Of a stretch of 64,000 nucleotides of DNA, positions 1-7,969 are shown in pieces. The stretch lies in NCBI RefSeq assembly GCF_013836145.1, contig NZ_CP057483.1, positions 2,666,001 to 2,730,000 on the forward strand, read 5' to 3'. Both the position numbers and the translations under genes were made by a program. Source of the stretch: Citrobacter sp. RHB25-C09. Lineage in GTDB: Bacteria > Pseudomonadota > Gammaproteobacteria > Enterobacterales > Enterobacteriaceae. Positions within the stretch are counted from its first letter, which is position 1, and the number at the start of each line of letters is the position of its first letter. The notes under the pieces were generated by a model. The model ran no database searches, was not told where the DNA came from, and worked only from the letters and a program-made list of their open reading frames with translations.

Positions 1-729
1 GGATTTATCAACGGCGGCCCAATGATGGGCAGCCTGATCGCCTCTCTGGATACGCCGGTGACAAAAACGACCGGTGGTCTTTTGGTGCTGCCAACTTCCC
101 ACCCGCTAATTCAGCGTCGGATGCAGGATGAGCGCACGGTGCTTTCGGTAGCGCGAACCGTCTGCGAACAATGCCGTTTATGCACTGACCTTTGTCCCAG
201 ACACCTTATCGGACACGAACTCTCTCCCCACCTGCTGGTTCGTGCCGTCAATTTTCATCAGGCCGCCACGCCCCAACTGCTGCTCAGCGCGCTCACCTGC
301 TCCGAGTGTAACGTCTGTGAAAGCGTGGCTTGTCCGGTCGGTATTTCGCCGATGCGCATTAACCGGATGCTTAAACGGGAGCTACGCGCTCAAAACCAGC
401 GCTATGAAGGCGCGCTCAACCCGGCCGATGAGATGGCAAAATACCGACTGGTTCCGGTCAAACGGCTGATCGCCAAACTCGGGTTGACGCCGTGGTATCA
501 AGAAGCGCCGCTGACTGAAAACGAACCGGTTGTTGAAAAAACGACGCTGCTGCTACGCCAGCATATTGGCGCCAGCGCGGTTCCCTGCGTTCAAAAAGGC
601 GATCGCGTTGTGCGCGGCCAGTGCGTTGCCGACATTCCACAAGGTGCGCTCGGTGCGCCTGTTCACGCCAGCATTGACGGCACTGTCTGTGACATTACAG
701 AGAGCGCTATCACCGTTGTAAGAGGATAA
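1..729 (+). CDS. pduS: PduS cobalamin reductase, C-terminal part (cut by window start)
   Basis: The frame is open from base 1, so only the last 242 codons of a protein usually about 450 residues long are present. PduS is the iron-sulfur flavoprotein that reduces cob(III)alamin inside the propanediol-utilisation microcompartment, feeding the B12-dependent diol dehydratase. Two cysteine clusters of bacterial ferredoxin type are visible: CEQCRLCTDLC from base 163 and CSECNVCESVACP from base 298, each able to hold a 4Fe-4S centre. The flavin and NADH-binding N-terminal half lies outside the window. The C-terminal tail resembles the end of RnfC-like subunits. The gene ends two bases before pduT, so the two are co-transcribed and probably translationally coupled. 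Identification rests on the motifs and on the unambiguous pdu order that follows. Confidence 0.95.
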   Translation, partial: GFINGGPMMGSLIASLDTPVTKTTGGLLVLPTSHPLIQRRMQDERTVLSVARTVCEQCRLCTDLCPRHLIGHELSPHLLVRAVNFHQAATPQLLLSALTCSECNVCESVACPVGISPMRINRMLKRELRAQNQRYEGALNPADEMAKYRLVPVKRLIAKLGLTPWYQEAPLTENEPVVEKTTLLLRQHIGASAVPCVQKGDRVVRGQCVADIPQGALGAPVHASIDGTVCDITESAITVVRG

Positions 730-731
730 CC

Positions 732-1286
732 ATGTCTCAGGCCATAGGTATTTTAGAACTCACCAGCATTGCTAAGGGAATGGAAACGGGCGATGCCATG
801 CTGAAAAGCGCCAATGTGGATCTGCTGGTCAGTAAAACCCTCTGCCCAGGGAAATTTCTGCTCATGCTGGGCGGCGACGTTGGCGCGGTACAGCAGGCCA
901 TAGCAACCGGAAGCTCGCTCGCCGGAGAGATGCTCGTCGACAGTCTGGTATTGCCAAATATTCATGCCAGCGTACTCCCCGCGATCGGTGGTCTGAACAG
1001 CGTAGAACAGCGTCAGGCCGTGGGGATTGTGGAAACCTGGAGCGTAGCAGCCTGTATCAGCGCTGCTGACCGGGCGATTAAGGCCTCTAACGTAACGCTG
1101 GTACGCGTTCATATGGCGTTCGGTATTGGCGGTAAATGTTACATGGTGGTCGCAGGCGACGTCTCTGACGTCAACAATGCGGTCACGGTCGCCAGTGAAA
1201 GTGCGGGTGAAAAAGGTCTGCTGGTATATCGCTCAGTGATCCCACGTCCGCACGAAGCGATGTGGCGACAGATGGTGGAGGGATGA
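732..1286 (+). CDS. pduT: PduT microcompartment shell protein with Fe-S site
   Basis: This 184-residue shell protein has two tandem BMC domains, roughly residues 3-90 and 95-180; each opens with the family signature (IGILELTSIAKG and VGIVETWSVAA). Known PduT forms pseudohexameric trimers with a 4Fe-4S cluster in the central pore, held by Cys38 of each subunit. Cys38 is present here in the segment SKTLCPGKF. The protein probably passes electrons through the shell and partners PduS, encoded directly upstream. The start ATG follows the pduS stop by two bases, and the stop TGA shares its final A with the pduU start. Length and both domains are normal. Confidence 0.97.
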   Translation: MSQAIGILELTSIAKGMETGDAMLKSANVDLLVSKTLCPGKFLLMLGGDVGAVQQAIATGSSLAGEMLVDSLVLPNIHASVLPAIGGLNSVEQRQAVGIVETWSVAACISAADRAIKASNVTLVRVHMAFGIGGKCYMVVAGDVSDVNNAVTVASESAGEKGLLVYRSVIPRPHEAMWRQMVEG

Positions 1287-1636
1287 TGGAAAGACAACCG
1301 ACAACGGATCGAATGATCCAGGAGTACGTGCCGGGTAAACAGGTCACTCTGGCGCATTTGATCGCAAACCCGGGTAAAGATTTGTTTAAAAAACTCGGGT
1401 TGCAGGACAGCGTTTCAGCGATTGGCATTCTGACCATCACCCCGAGTGAAGCCTCCATTATCGCCTGTGATATTGCCACGAAATCCGGAGCAGTTGAGAT
1501 CGGCTTTCTCGACCGCTTTACCGGTGCGGTGGTCTTAACCGGCGATGTGTCAGCGGTGGAATACGCCCTGAAGCAGGTTACGCGGACGCTGGGTGAAATG
1601 ATGCGCTTTACGGCCTGCCCCATCACCCGGACATAA
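1286..1636 (+). CDS. pduU: PduU microcompartment shell protein
   Basis: PduU is a minor shell protein of the Pdu microcompartment: a circularly permuted BMC domain that forms hexamers whose pore is capped by an N-terminal beta-barrel. I chose the ATG at 1286, which gives 116 residues beginning MERQPTTD, the length I recall for PduU. The reading frame also allows an ATG one codon upstream and a GTG at 1262, but both lie inside pduT. The purine-rich GGAGGG just before 1283 serves as ribosome binding site. The BMC core GILTITPSEASII and the C-terminal GEMMRFTACP are intact. The start overlaps the pduT stop by one base (TGATG), pointing to coupled translation. Confidence 0.96.
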   Translation: MERQPTTDRMIQEYVPGKQVTLAHLIANPGKDLFKKLGLQDSVSAIGILTITPSEASIIACDIATKSGAVEIGFLDRFTGAVVLTGDVSAVEYALKQVTRTLGEMMRFTACPITRT

Positions 1637-1640
1637 CGCC

Positions 1641-2093
1641 ATGAAACGCATGATGCTAATCGGCCCCAGCCAGTGCGGTAAAACGTCATTGACGCAATGT
1701 CTGCGCGGCGAGTCCCTCCAGTATCAGAAAACCCAGGCCATTGTCTGGACGGCTGAAGCCATCGACACGCCCGGGGAGTATCTGGAAAACCGCTGTTTGT
1801 ACAGCGCGCTGCTGGCAAGCGCCTGTGAGGCGAACATTATCGCGCTGGTGCTCAACAGCAATGCGGAGTGGTCGCCCTTCTCACCTGGCTTTACCGTGCC
1901 GATGAACAGACCAACCATTGGCATCATCACCAAATCGGATTTAGCGACTCCGCAGCAGATTGCGCGTGTCACCTGTTGGTTGGACATGTCCGGGGCACAG
2001 CGCGTATTTGTGACCAGCGCCGTGGACAATAGCGGACTCGCTGAACTTTTTGCCTTTTTAAATCAAAAGGAATCTTCATGCCTTACAAAATAA
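1641..2093 (+). CDS. pduV: PduV small GTPase-like protein
   Basis: This 150-residue P-loop protein is related to EutP and Ras-like GTPases. The Walker A loop GPSQCGKT occupies residues 8-15, a switch II-like DTPGE residues 42-46, and a TKSD at 97-100 takes the place of the usual NKxD guanine-specificity motif. In Salmonella PduV associates with the outside of the microcompartment and has been linked to its movement; the biochemical role is not settled. The gene starts four bases after pduU, and its last 16 bases overlap the start of pduW in another frame, so all these genes belong to one transcript. Confidence 0.94.
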   Translation: MKRMMLIGPSQCGKTSLTQCLRGESLQYQKTQAIVWTAEAIDTPGEYLENRCLYSALLASACEANIIALVLNSNAEWSPFSPGFTVPMNRPTIGIITKSDLATPQQIARVTCWLDMSGAQRVFVTSAVDNSGLAELFAFLNQKESSCLTK

Positions 2094-3292
2094 TGGCGAT
2101 CAATGCGGGAAGCTCATCGCTAAAATTTCAGTTGTTAGATATGCCGCAGGGTAGCCTGCTGTGTCAGGGCTTGATTGAACGTATCGGTTTGCCGGATGCC
2201 CGAATTACGCTTAAATCGTCAGAGCAAAAATGGCAGCAAACCACGCCGGTTGCCGATCATCGGGAGGCCGTGACTCTGCTTCTCGAAATGCTGATCGGTT
2301 ACGGCATTATTGCCAGCCTGCAGGATATTGACGGCGTGGGTCATCGTGTGGCGCACGGTGGAGAATTGTTTAAAGATTCCGTGCGGGTTACAGAGGATTC
2401 CCTCGCAGAGATTGCCCGCCTGGCTGAACTTGCTCCGCTGCACAATCCGGTCAACCTGCTGGGCATTACCGTGTTTCGTCAACTGCTGCCCGAGGTACCT
2501 GCCGTCGCGGTGTTTGATACCGCGTTTCACCAAACGCTGGATGAACCGGCTTATATCTATCCGCTTCCGTGGCGCTATTACGAAGAGTTTGGCATCCGCC
2601 GCTATGGTTTTCACGGTACCAGCCACAAATATGTTAGCGCTGCGTTAGCTGAGAAACTCGGTGTTCCGTTAAGTGCGCTACGCGTTGTGTGCTGCCATCT
2701 CGGCAACGGCAGCAGCGTTTGCGCCATCAAAGGCGGTAAATCGGTAAATACCTCCATGGGATTCACTCCACAGTCAGGCGTGATGATGGGTACGCGCAGT
2801 GGTGATATAGACCCGTCGATTTTGCCCTGGATCGCCCAACGAGTAGACAAAACGCCGCAGCAGCTTAATCAGTTGCTAAATAATGAGTCCGGGCTGCTGG
2901 GCGTTTCCGGTATATCGCATGATTACCGGGATGTTGAGCAAGCTGCAGATGCCGGTAACGCGCGTGCTGCGCTCGCGCTGACGCTTTTTGCTGAACGCAT
3001 TCGGGCGACGATCGGCAGCTATATTATGCAGATGGGTGGGCTGGATGCACTGGTATTTACTGGCGGCATTGGCGAGAATTCTGCCCGTGCGCGGGCTGCG
3101 ATTTGCCATAATTTGCACTTCCTCGGTCTGAACCTTGATGAAGAGAAAAACCAGCGTAATGCCACCTTTATTCAGGGTGAAAATGCGATGGTCAAAGTGG
3201 CCGTGATCAACACCAACGAAGAGCTGATGATCGCCCAGGACGTGATGCGAATTGCCCTCGCAAACGAGGAATCACTGGCCGTTTCTGCCTGA
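2078..3292 (+). CDS. pduW: PduW propionate kinase
   Basis: PduW is a member of the acetate/propionate kinase family. It converts propionyl phosphate and ADP to propionate and ATP, the last, energy-yielding step of propanediol breakdown. All family signatures are visible: NAGSSSLKF at residues 9-17, VGHRVAHGG near 88-95, GFHGTSH in the middle, the adenosine-binding stretch with GNGSSVCAIKGG and MGTRSGDIDPS, and GGIGENS near the C-terminus. The 404-residue length is normal. The start at 2078 lies within pduV and has an AAGGAA ribosome binding site at a good distance. It could also act on acetate; its place in the pdu operon favours propionate. Confidence 0.96.
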   Translation: MPYKIMAINAGSSSLKFQLLDMPQGSLLCQGLIERIGLPDARITLKSSEQKWQQTTPVADHREAVTLLLEMLIGYGIIASLQDIDGVGHRVAHGGELFKDSVRVTEDSLAEIARLAELAPLHNPVNLLGITVFRQLLPEVPAVAVFDTAFHQTLDEPAYIYPLPWRYYEEFGIRRYGFHGTSHKYVSAALAEKLGVPLSALRVVCCHLGNGSSVCAIKGGKSVNTSMGFTPQSGVMMGTRSGDIDPSILPWIAQRVDKTPQQLNQLLNNESGLLGVSGISHDYRDVEQAADAGNARAALALTLFAERIRATIGSYIMQMGGLDALVFTGGIGENSARARAAICHNLHFLGLNLDEEKNQRNATFIQGENAMVKVAVINTNEELMIAQDVMRIALANEESLAVSA

Positions 3293-3382
3293 ATCGCTGT
3301 GGGCATATTGCGGTAAATCATGGTAATAGCGCAATTGCCGTGACAGTATGCGCCAGTGATTGCTGACCAGAAAGGTGGATAC

Positions 3383-4249
3383 ATGGCTGTTGCGCAATGC
3401 CCCGCATCGTGCGGCGAACTCATTCAGGGCTGGATTATGGGCAGCGAAAAGTTGGTTTCCTGCCCCGTTGACTGGTACAGCACGGTTGAAGTGAGTGCCG
3501 GCCCTCCGCGGGTGAATGAACGCCCTCTCTCTCGAGCCATGGTGAATCGACTTCTTGCCCACTGGGGTTATCCTGCTCATCTGAGCCAGGGCATTCGTAT
3601 TGATATCCACTCCACTATTCCGGTCGCCAAAGGGATGGCAAGCAGTACAGCCGATATTGCCGCAACAGCCGTAGCAACCGCGCAGCATCTGGGGCACGAT
3701 CTCAATGAATCGACCCTGGCCCAGCTTTGCGTGTCGCTGGAGCCCACTGACAGCACCGTATTTCGCCAACTCACTCTGTTTGATCACAACGATGCGTCAA
3801 CGCAAGTGGCCTGCGGAACACAGCCAGAGCTTGACCTGCTGGTACTGGAAAGCCCGCAAACCTTACGCACAGCGGATTATCATCGCATTCCCAGACAGGC
3901 AGGATTAGATGCCGGGGCACCTGCGCTTAAGCGAGCCTGGGAAAAGGTTCAGGAGGCTTGTGCTGAACGTAACCCCTGGCGCCTGGGAGAAGCAGCCACG
4001 CTCAGTGCTATCGCCAGCCAGACACTGTTACCTAAGCCCGAGTTCGATTCTTTGTTATCCCTGGTGGAGGAATGCTGTCTGTACGGTGTGAATGTCGCGC
4101 ACAGCGGTAGCGTTGTAGGGCTTATGCTGGACAGAAAGCAGCATGATGTTGATTACATTACCTGGAGGCTGGAGGAGAAAAAGTTGACGGCGCATTGGCC
4201 AGTACAGCATTTATTGCGGATGGTTGCGGGCGGTGTCGAGCGGCAGTAA
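3383..4249 (+). CDS. pduX: PduX L-threonine kinase
   Basis: PduX is a GHMP-superfamily kinase that phosphorylates L-threonine. L-threonine phosphate is then decarboxylated by CobD to the aminopropanol phosphate linker of coenzyme B12, so the gene supports the cofactor supply of the diol dehydratase. The ATP-binding motif PVAKGMASSTAD lies at residues 80-91, and the N-terminus CPASCGELIQGW is typical. The frame could be extended upstream to a GTG at 3356, but the ATG at 3383 is preceded by AAAGGTGG and matches the usual N-terminus, giving 288 residues. It lies 90 bases after pduW and is the last gene of the operon; its stop codon lies inside a hairpin. Confidence 0.93.
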   Translation: MAVAQCPASCGELIQGWIMGSEKLVSCPVDWYSTVEVSAGPPRVNERPLSRAMVNRLLAHWGYPAHLSQGIRIDIHSTIPVAKGMASSTADIAATAVATAQHLGHDLNESTLAQLCVSLEPTDSTVFRQLTLFDHNDASTQVACGTQPELDLLVLESPQTLRTADYHRIPRQAGLDAGAPALKRAWEKVQEACAERNPWRLGEAATLSAIASQTLLPKPEFDSLLSLVEECCLYGVNVAHSGSVVGLMLDRKQHDVDYITWRLEEKKLTAHWPVQHLLRMVAGGVERQ

Positions 4250-4271
4250 GGGACAAAAATGCCCCTTACTG
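4244..4271. terminator. Hairpin between convergent pduX and tmaR
   Basis: CAGTAAGGG at 4244-4252 pairs perfectly with CCCTTACTG at 4263-4271 around a 10-base loop. It lies at the 3' ends of pduX (+) and tmaR (-), and the pduX stop codon is part of the stem. Neither strand has a clear run of T after the stem, so it may work as a bidirectional terminator or simply as a 3' stabilising hairpin. Confidence 0.55.
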
Positions 4272-4281
4272 AGATGAAAAA

Positions 4282-4617
4282 TTACTCTGCTTTCGCATCG
4301 CCGTTTTTCATTTCGCCCATCGCTTTCAGTTTTTTAGAGATATCGCGACGTTCTTTAGAAATTTCAGCATTTTTGATGATGTAGTCATCAACGCGATCTT
4401 CATAGTCGCTTTTCATGCTGGCAATGATGCCCTGAATAGCTTCTACGCTCATTCCCGGCTTGATGTAATCGCTCAGGTTGTCCAGCAGCAGAACGCGTTT
4501 CTGGTTATCACGGATCTTTTTCTCAACGTCCTGAATTTCACGTTGTAGCTTGTTTTTACGACGAAACAGACGGACAAATTCCAGCACGTCCTGGAAAGAA
4601 GGTTTGGTAGTTTCCAT
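4282..4617 (-). CDS. tmaR: TmaR (YeeX) polar regulator of sugar metabolism
   Basis: This 111-residue, highly charged protein of the YeeX/UPF0265 family is predicted to be largely coiled coil (many K/E/R heptads at residues 18-48 and 88-102). In E. coli YeeX, renamed TmaR, gathers at a cell pole and sequesters PTS Enzyme I there, modulating PTS sugar uptake; this depends on phosphorylation of Tyr72. Tyr72 is conserved here in the segment KSDYEDRVDDY. The start ATG has a strong AGGGGAG ribosome binding site. The gene is transcribed towards pduX, with the shared hairpin between them. It is a core gene not functionally tied to pdu. Confidence 0.93.
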   Translation of the reverse strand: METTKPSFQDVLEFVRLFRRKNKLQREIQDVEKKIRDNQKRVLLLDNLSDYIKPGMSVEAIQGIIASMKSDYEDRVDDYIIKNAEISKERRDISKKLKAMGEMKNGDAKAE

Positions 4618-4777
4618 TTTTACTCCCCTGATAATGTGAGATTCGGATTCGTTTAAACTATAGGGCTTACATTACTTTTCACAGTCACAAATAACAATCA
4701 CTTCATCCCTGTGACTATCATACCCTCATTCCTTGCTGAATCGAAGCAGCAGCCGCGCTAACACCCGTAATAGTTGA

Positions 4778-5836
4778 TTATTTGCGAAGCGCCCGGCAGA
4801 TGAGATGCGATAACAGCTCCAGTTGGCGGGCGGTTTCCAGACTGAGCCAGACGTAACCGTGAATCGGCGTTTCCGTGACGTTACTCGCGTCTTGCTCACG
4901 TATTAGCGCACGCAGTTCATTGACAGTGTCATTCAGCTTTTCTGTATTGGCGAGAACCGGCTGCGGGTTCCCCTCGAAAAGTGCGTGTGTAATGGTCAAT
5001 AACGCCTCTTGGGTCATTTGCTGCGTTTCACGCAACGATTGCGCATTGAGCATGACAAAGTGACTGGCGCGCGTCGCCCAGAGGGCATTAATTTGCAGCT
5101 CAAGCATACAAACCAGGTTCCGGTTAACGGTCTGGATCGCTTCAAAAATGCCTTTCGGGATATGTGTTTCTTTGCTTGCAGGTGCAATAAGTGCGCGCAT
5201 CTTTACTACATCGCTTAACAGCTGGTGCAGATATTTGTCCAGATGGGGTTTTTCCAGTAAATTCGGCGACAGCGCGGCCTGATAGACACGGTTATACGCG
5301 GTGACACATTGCGCCAGTTGAATACGCCAGTGGATAAACGCACGTTGCGGCCAGATTCCGGTAAATAGCATGGCGAGCAGTGAGCCGATAATCACATCCC
5401 CGGCCCGCCACAGTGCTGTGTTCATGTCCCCCGCGGGTGCCCCAACAACCACGGCCAGCGTAACGCCAAGCAACAGTGCCTGATACGGTTTTTTGCCCAA
5501 CGCGAGCCAGCCACAGAGGTACATTGCAGCAGCACACCAGATTAACATCAACGGTAAAGAAAATAGCTCCAGCCAAAGCGCCACCAACCCAAGTACGGAA
5601 CCGAGTATAGTGCCGCCTATTCGCTCCAGGGCGCGAGACATCACGTTTCCCCAAAACGAGATGGGGCCCATGATCACCACCAGCGTTATCAAGGGCCACG
5701 TCCCTTCCGGAATAGAAAGCAAGCGAACGAGCAAAAAGGTCAGAATAAACGCCAGCGCAATGCGAATGCCATGCACAATACGGTAATGGCGATACAGGCG
5801 GATTTCGAATGGGGTCAGTGATTTGTCGGCACGCAC
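4778..5836 (-). CDS. yeeA: YeeA inner-membrane FUSC-family protein
   Basis: This 352-residue protein has the same length as E. coli YeeA. The N-terminal half contains about six hydrophobic segments (roughly residues 25-165) in the arrangement of the FUSC / aromatic-acid exporter-like family (AaeB relatives). The C-terminal half is soluble and mostly helical. No substrate has been established. The start is a GTG at 5836, preceded by GGAG at a suitable distance. It stands alone between tmaR and sbmC on the same strand. Membrane transport is a family-level inference only. Confidence 0.88.
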   Translation of the reverse strand: MRADKSLTPFEIRLYRHYRIVHGIRIALAFILTFLLVRLLSIPEGTWPLITLVVIMGPISFWGNVMSRALERIGGTILGSVLGLVALWLELFSLPLMLIWCAAAMYLCGWLALGKKPYQALLLGVTLAVVVGAPAGDMNTALWRAGDVIIGSLLAMLFTGIWPQRAFIHWRIQLAQCVTAYNRVYQAALSPNLLEKPHLDKYLHQLLSDVVKMRALIAPASKETHIPKGIFEAIQTVNRNLVCMLELQINALWATRASHFVMLNAQSLRETQQMTQEALLTITHALFEGNPQPVLANTEKLNDTVNELRALIREQDASNVTETPIHGYVWLSLETARQLELLSHLICRALRK

Positions 5837-5962
5837 TCCGGCACTCCGTCACAAAATGACAAAAATGGATTGTACCCGCTTTTACACTGAAAAAATTCAC
5901 CGTAGCGGACAGGACTTCTCACTAAGCGTAGCCTCTCAGTGCCAGTCCGCCTGGTTTATAGC

Positions 5963-6436
5963 TTACTTCGTTACTGGACGTACCGGTACACACATCTCAA
6001 TATCCCAGTACCCGTCTTTTGCGCCATCATTCAGGTAGACTTCGTAGCAGGGCTTACAGGCCATCTCCCAGTCTTTGTCCTTCATCAGGACATTGAAAAA
6101 CTGATACCACGGGGTCGAAAAATCATAATTTTCAACGCGTGCCACTGCCGTTGCACACTGCCCGCCTTCAATTTCAGTCAGGATGACGCCTTCGCTGTTT
6201 TCCGGGATCTTAAAATCAGCCGGAACTGTCACAACCGTACCACAGCGCAGTTTTTCTGCAGGAACTTCTTCTGGATTATCGTAATAAACCGCGATCCATT
6301 CATGCGTGACAACTTGCTTATTGTCTACCCACAGCATGAGTTGCTCAAAACCCTGCTTAACTTTCTGCTCCCAGGGACCCACCAGATGGAAACCGGCAAC
6401 GGTGCGCTTGTCGGTAAGTTTGATCTCGTAATTCAT
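5963..6436 (-). CDS. sbmC: SbmC / GyrI DNA gyrase inhibitor
   Basis: This 157-residue protein has the GyrI-like small-molecule-binding fold, the domain also found at the C-terminus of Rob/SoxS-type regulators. The E. coli protein binds gyrase, inhibits supercoiling and protects cells against microcin B17 and some gyrase-poisoning compounds. The N-terminus MNYEIKLTDKRTVAGFHLVG and the whole length match the family. A perfect LexA operator lies immediately upstream (6455-6470), so the gene should be induced in the SOS response, as known in E. coli. The start ATG at 6436 is preceded by GGAGG. Confidence 0.93.
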   Translation of the reverse strand: MNYEIKLTDKRTVAGFHLVGPWEQKVKQGFEQLMLWVDNKQVVTHEWIAVYYDNPEEVPAEKLRCGTVVTVPADFKIPENSEGVILTEIEGGQCATAVARVENYDFSTPWYQFFNVLMKDKDWEMACKPCYEVYLNDGAKDGYWDIEMCVPVRPVTK

Positions 6437-6454
6437 ATAGCCTCCGTTATTACA

Positions 6455-6470
6455 CTGTATTTATATACAG
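6455..6470. promoter_or_regulatory. LexA box (SOS operator) of sbmC
   Basis: CTGTATTTATATACAG fits the LexA consensus CTG-N10-CAG exactly and lies 18 bases upstream of the sbmC start codon. It is the core of a longer perfect inverted repeat, 6446-6479 (15-base arms, 4-base centre). LexA repression of sbmC is established in E. coli. Confidence 0.92.
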
Positions 6471-6483
6471 TGTAATAACGCTA

Positions 6484-6516
6484 CATAACAGTCACAAGAA
6501 AATTGTGACTATTATG
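6484..6516. other. Hairpin between sbmC and dacD
   Basis: Two 14-base arms (CATAACAGTCACAA at 6484-6497, and its complement with a single mismatch at 6503-6516) flank a GAAAA loop. The element lies downstream of dacD and just upstream of the sbmC LexA operator. There is no T run, so a standard intrinsic terminator is not evident. It may end or protect the dacD transcript, or bind a regulator. Confidence 0.5.
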
Positions 6517-6557
6517 TGAGCAGAACCAAAATCCTGCCATCCTCCTGCCAGTTATCG

Positions 6558-7730
6558 CTACACTTTATGGTGGAAAAAGTCGCTGAGACGCGAGAATACA
6601 CCACCTTTCCCCACCGCTTCGAGGGTAACCAATGGCCAGTGAGCAACGAGCTTATCGCGGTCGTAGAGTTCTATTTCCCCAACCCGCTGATTTGCTGCAA
6701 TTGGCGCGTCCAACCCCTGCTTATCCAATACATATTTCGCTTTGATATTAGCAACTTCTGCTTTAGGCAGTGCCATCCAGAAATCCTGGCCGGTGCCGAG
6801 TGCAATTTTCTCTTTGTCACCGAACCAGATACGCTCCGTACCCACCTGTTTCCCACGACGCAGAATCTGCACCGTATCGAAATTTTGTTGTCCCCAATGC
6901 AGTAGCTTCCGTGCCTGCTCTTCGCGTCCCTTTGGGCTGTTTGCCCCCATCACCACAGCGATAAGACGACGCTGACCGTCCACTGCTGAGGCAATCAGGT
7001 TAAAGCCCGCGCCAGATGTATGCCCGGTTTTCAGGCCATCCACATTCAAGGTTTTATCCCACAGCAAGCCATTACGGTTATGCTGGGTGATCCCGTTCCA
7101 GGTGAGACTTTTCTCGCTGTACATGTGATAGAACTCAGGCTCACCATGAATAATGGCGCGTGAAAGCACTGCCAGGTCATAAGCAGAACTGTGCTGTCCT
7201 GGGGCATCCAGACCGTGAACCGTCTCAAAATGCGTGTCCTGTAAATTGAGCGTCTTAACATAGTGGTTCATCATGCCGACAAACTGAGGTTGACCACCGG
7301 CAATATAGTCCGCCAGCGCCACGCAGGCATCGTTGCCCGAATCGACGATCAGCCCCCGGCTTAAATCGCGCACCGAAACGCGGTCACCTTGCTTAAGAAA
7401 CATCAGTGAGGATCCGACAAAGACAGGGTTGTCTTTTGCCCAGGCATCGCGCCCCACCGTCACGATGTCATCCGGCGAGATACGATGACTGTCAATCGCC
7501 CGATCAACGACATAGCCAGTCATAAGCTTCGTCAGACTTGCCGGGTTACGCTGCTGATGTTCATTTCCGGCGGTCAGGATCTGCCCCGTCGTGTAGTCCA
7601 TAAGCACCCACGAGCCGGCTTCGATGTCGGGAGAAGAAGGCGCGAAGCTTACGGTTGTGGCAGAGAATGCAGGGGAAATATATACAGCGAGTAAAGAAGC
7701 AGCAATAAACAGACGGCGTTTCAACAGCAT
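6558..7730 (-). CDS. dacD: D-alanyl-D-alanine carboxypeptidase DacD (PBP6b)
   Basis: DacD is a low-molecular-weight penicillin-binding protein that trims the terminal D-alanine from peptidoglycan pentapeptides in the periplasm. A signal peptide covers about the first 23 residues (positively charged start, hydrophobic core, cleavage near AFSA). The three catalytic motifs are present: SLTK at 65-68, SGN at 131-133 and KTG at 234-236. The C-terminal domain ends in an amphipathic tail (SRLSDFFHHKV) that should anchor it to the inner membrane surface. At 390 residues the length is normal. It is divergent from sbcB, with 239 bases between them; the phs genes found here in Salmonella are absent. Confidence 0.95.
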   Translation of the reverse strand: MLLKRRLFIAASLLAVYISPAFSATTVSFAPSSPDIEAGSWVLMDYTTGQILTAGNEHQQRNPASLTKLMTGYVVDRAIDSHRISPDDIVTVGRDAWAKDNPVFVGSSLMFLKQGDRVSVRDLSRGLIVDSGNDACVALADYIAGGQPQFVGMMNHYVKTLNLQDTHFETVHGLDAPGQHSSAYDLAVLSRAIIHGEPEFYHMYSEKSLTWNGITQHNRNGLLWDKTLNVDGLKTGHTSGAGFNLIASAVDGQRRLIAVVMGANSPKGREEQARKLLHWGQQNFDTVQILRRGKQVGTERIWFGDKEKIALGTGQDFWMALPKAEVANIKAKYVLDKQGLDAPIAANQRVGEIELYDRDKLVAHWPLVTLEAVGKGGVFSRLSDFFHHKV

Positions 7731-7969
7731 ATCCTCGGACGTTTCAAAAGAGCCGTCCTTTTTACGGAAATTCTGATAAACAAGCAGGGATTAATTGCAA
7801 GGAAATGTGACGTGATTGAGTTACTTAGGGCTCCACCCAGGCTTCCTAAATCATAATCTGCGGGTTTATTCACTTCTCTAAGCCCACTGTGCTGATAACC
7901 ATGTTGAACTTTGGTACTCTGTGTCATCAGGCCGCGCACAAAACAGAAGTCAGGGAATCAATTTAATTT

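Noticed and set aside
1183..1818. 211-residue frame on the - strand under pduT, pduU and pduV
   Set aside because: Antisense shadow of three well-supported genes; composition follows the reverse frame of their codons.
4684..4715. GTCACA...TGTGAC pair upstream of tmaR
   Set aside because: Only six-base arms with a loop of about 20 bases; likely chance.
7721..7939. 72-residue frame on the - strand upstream of dacD
   Set aside because: It overlaps the dacD start, has no recognisable domain or ribosome binding site, and lies in the dacD/sbcB promoter region.
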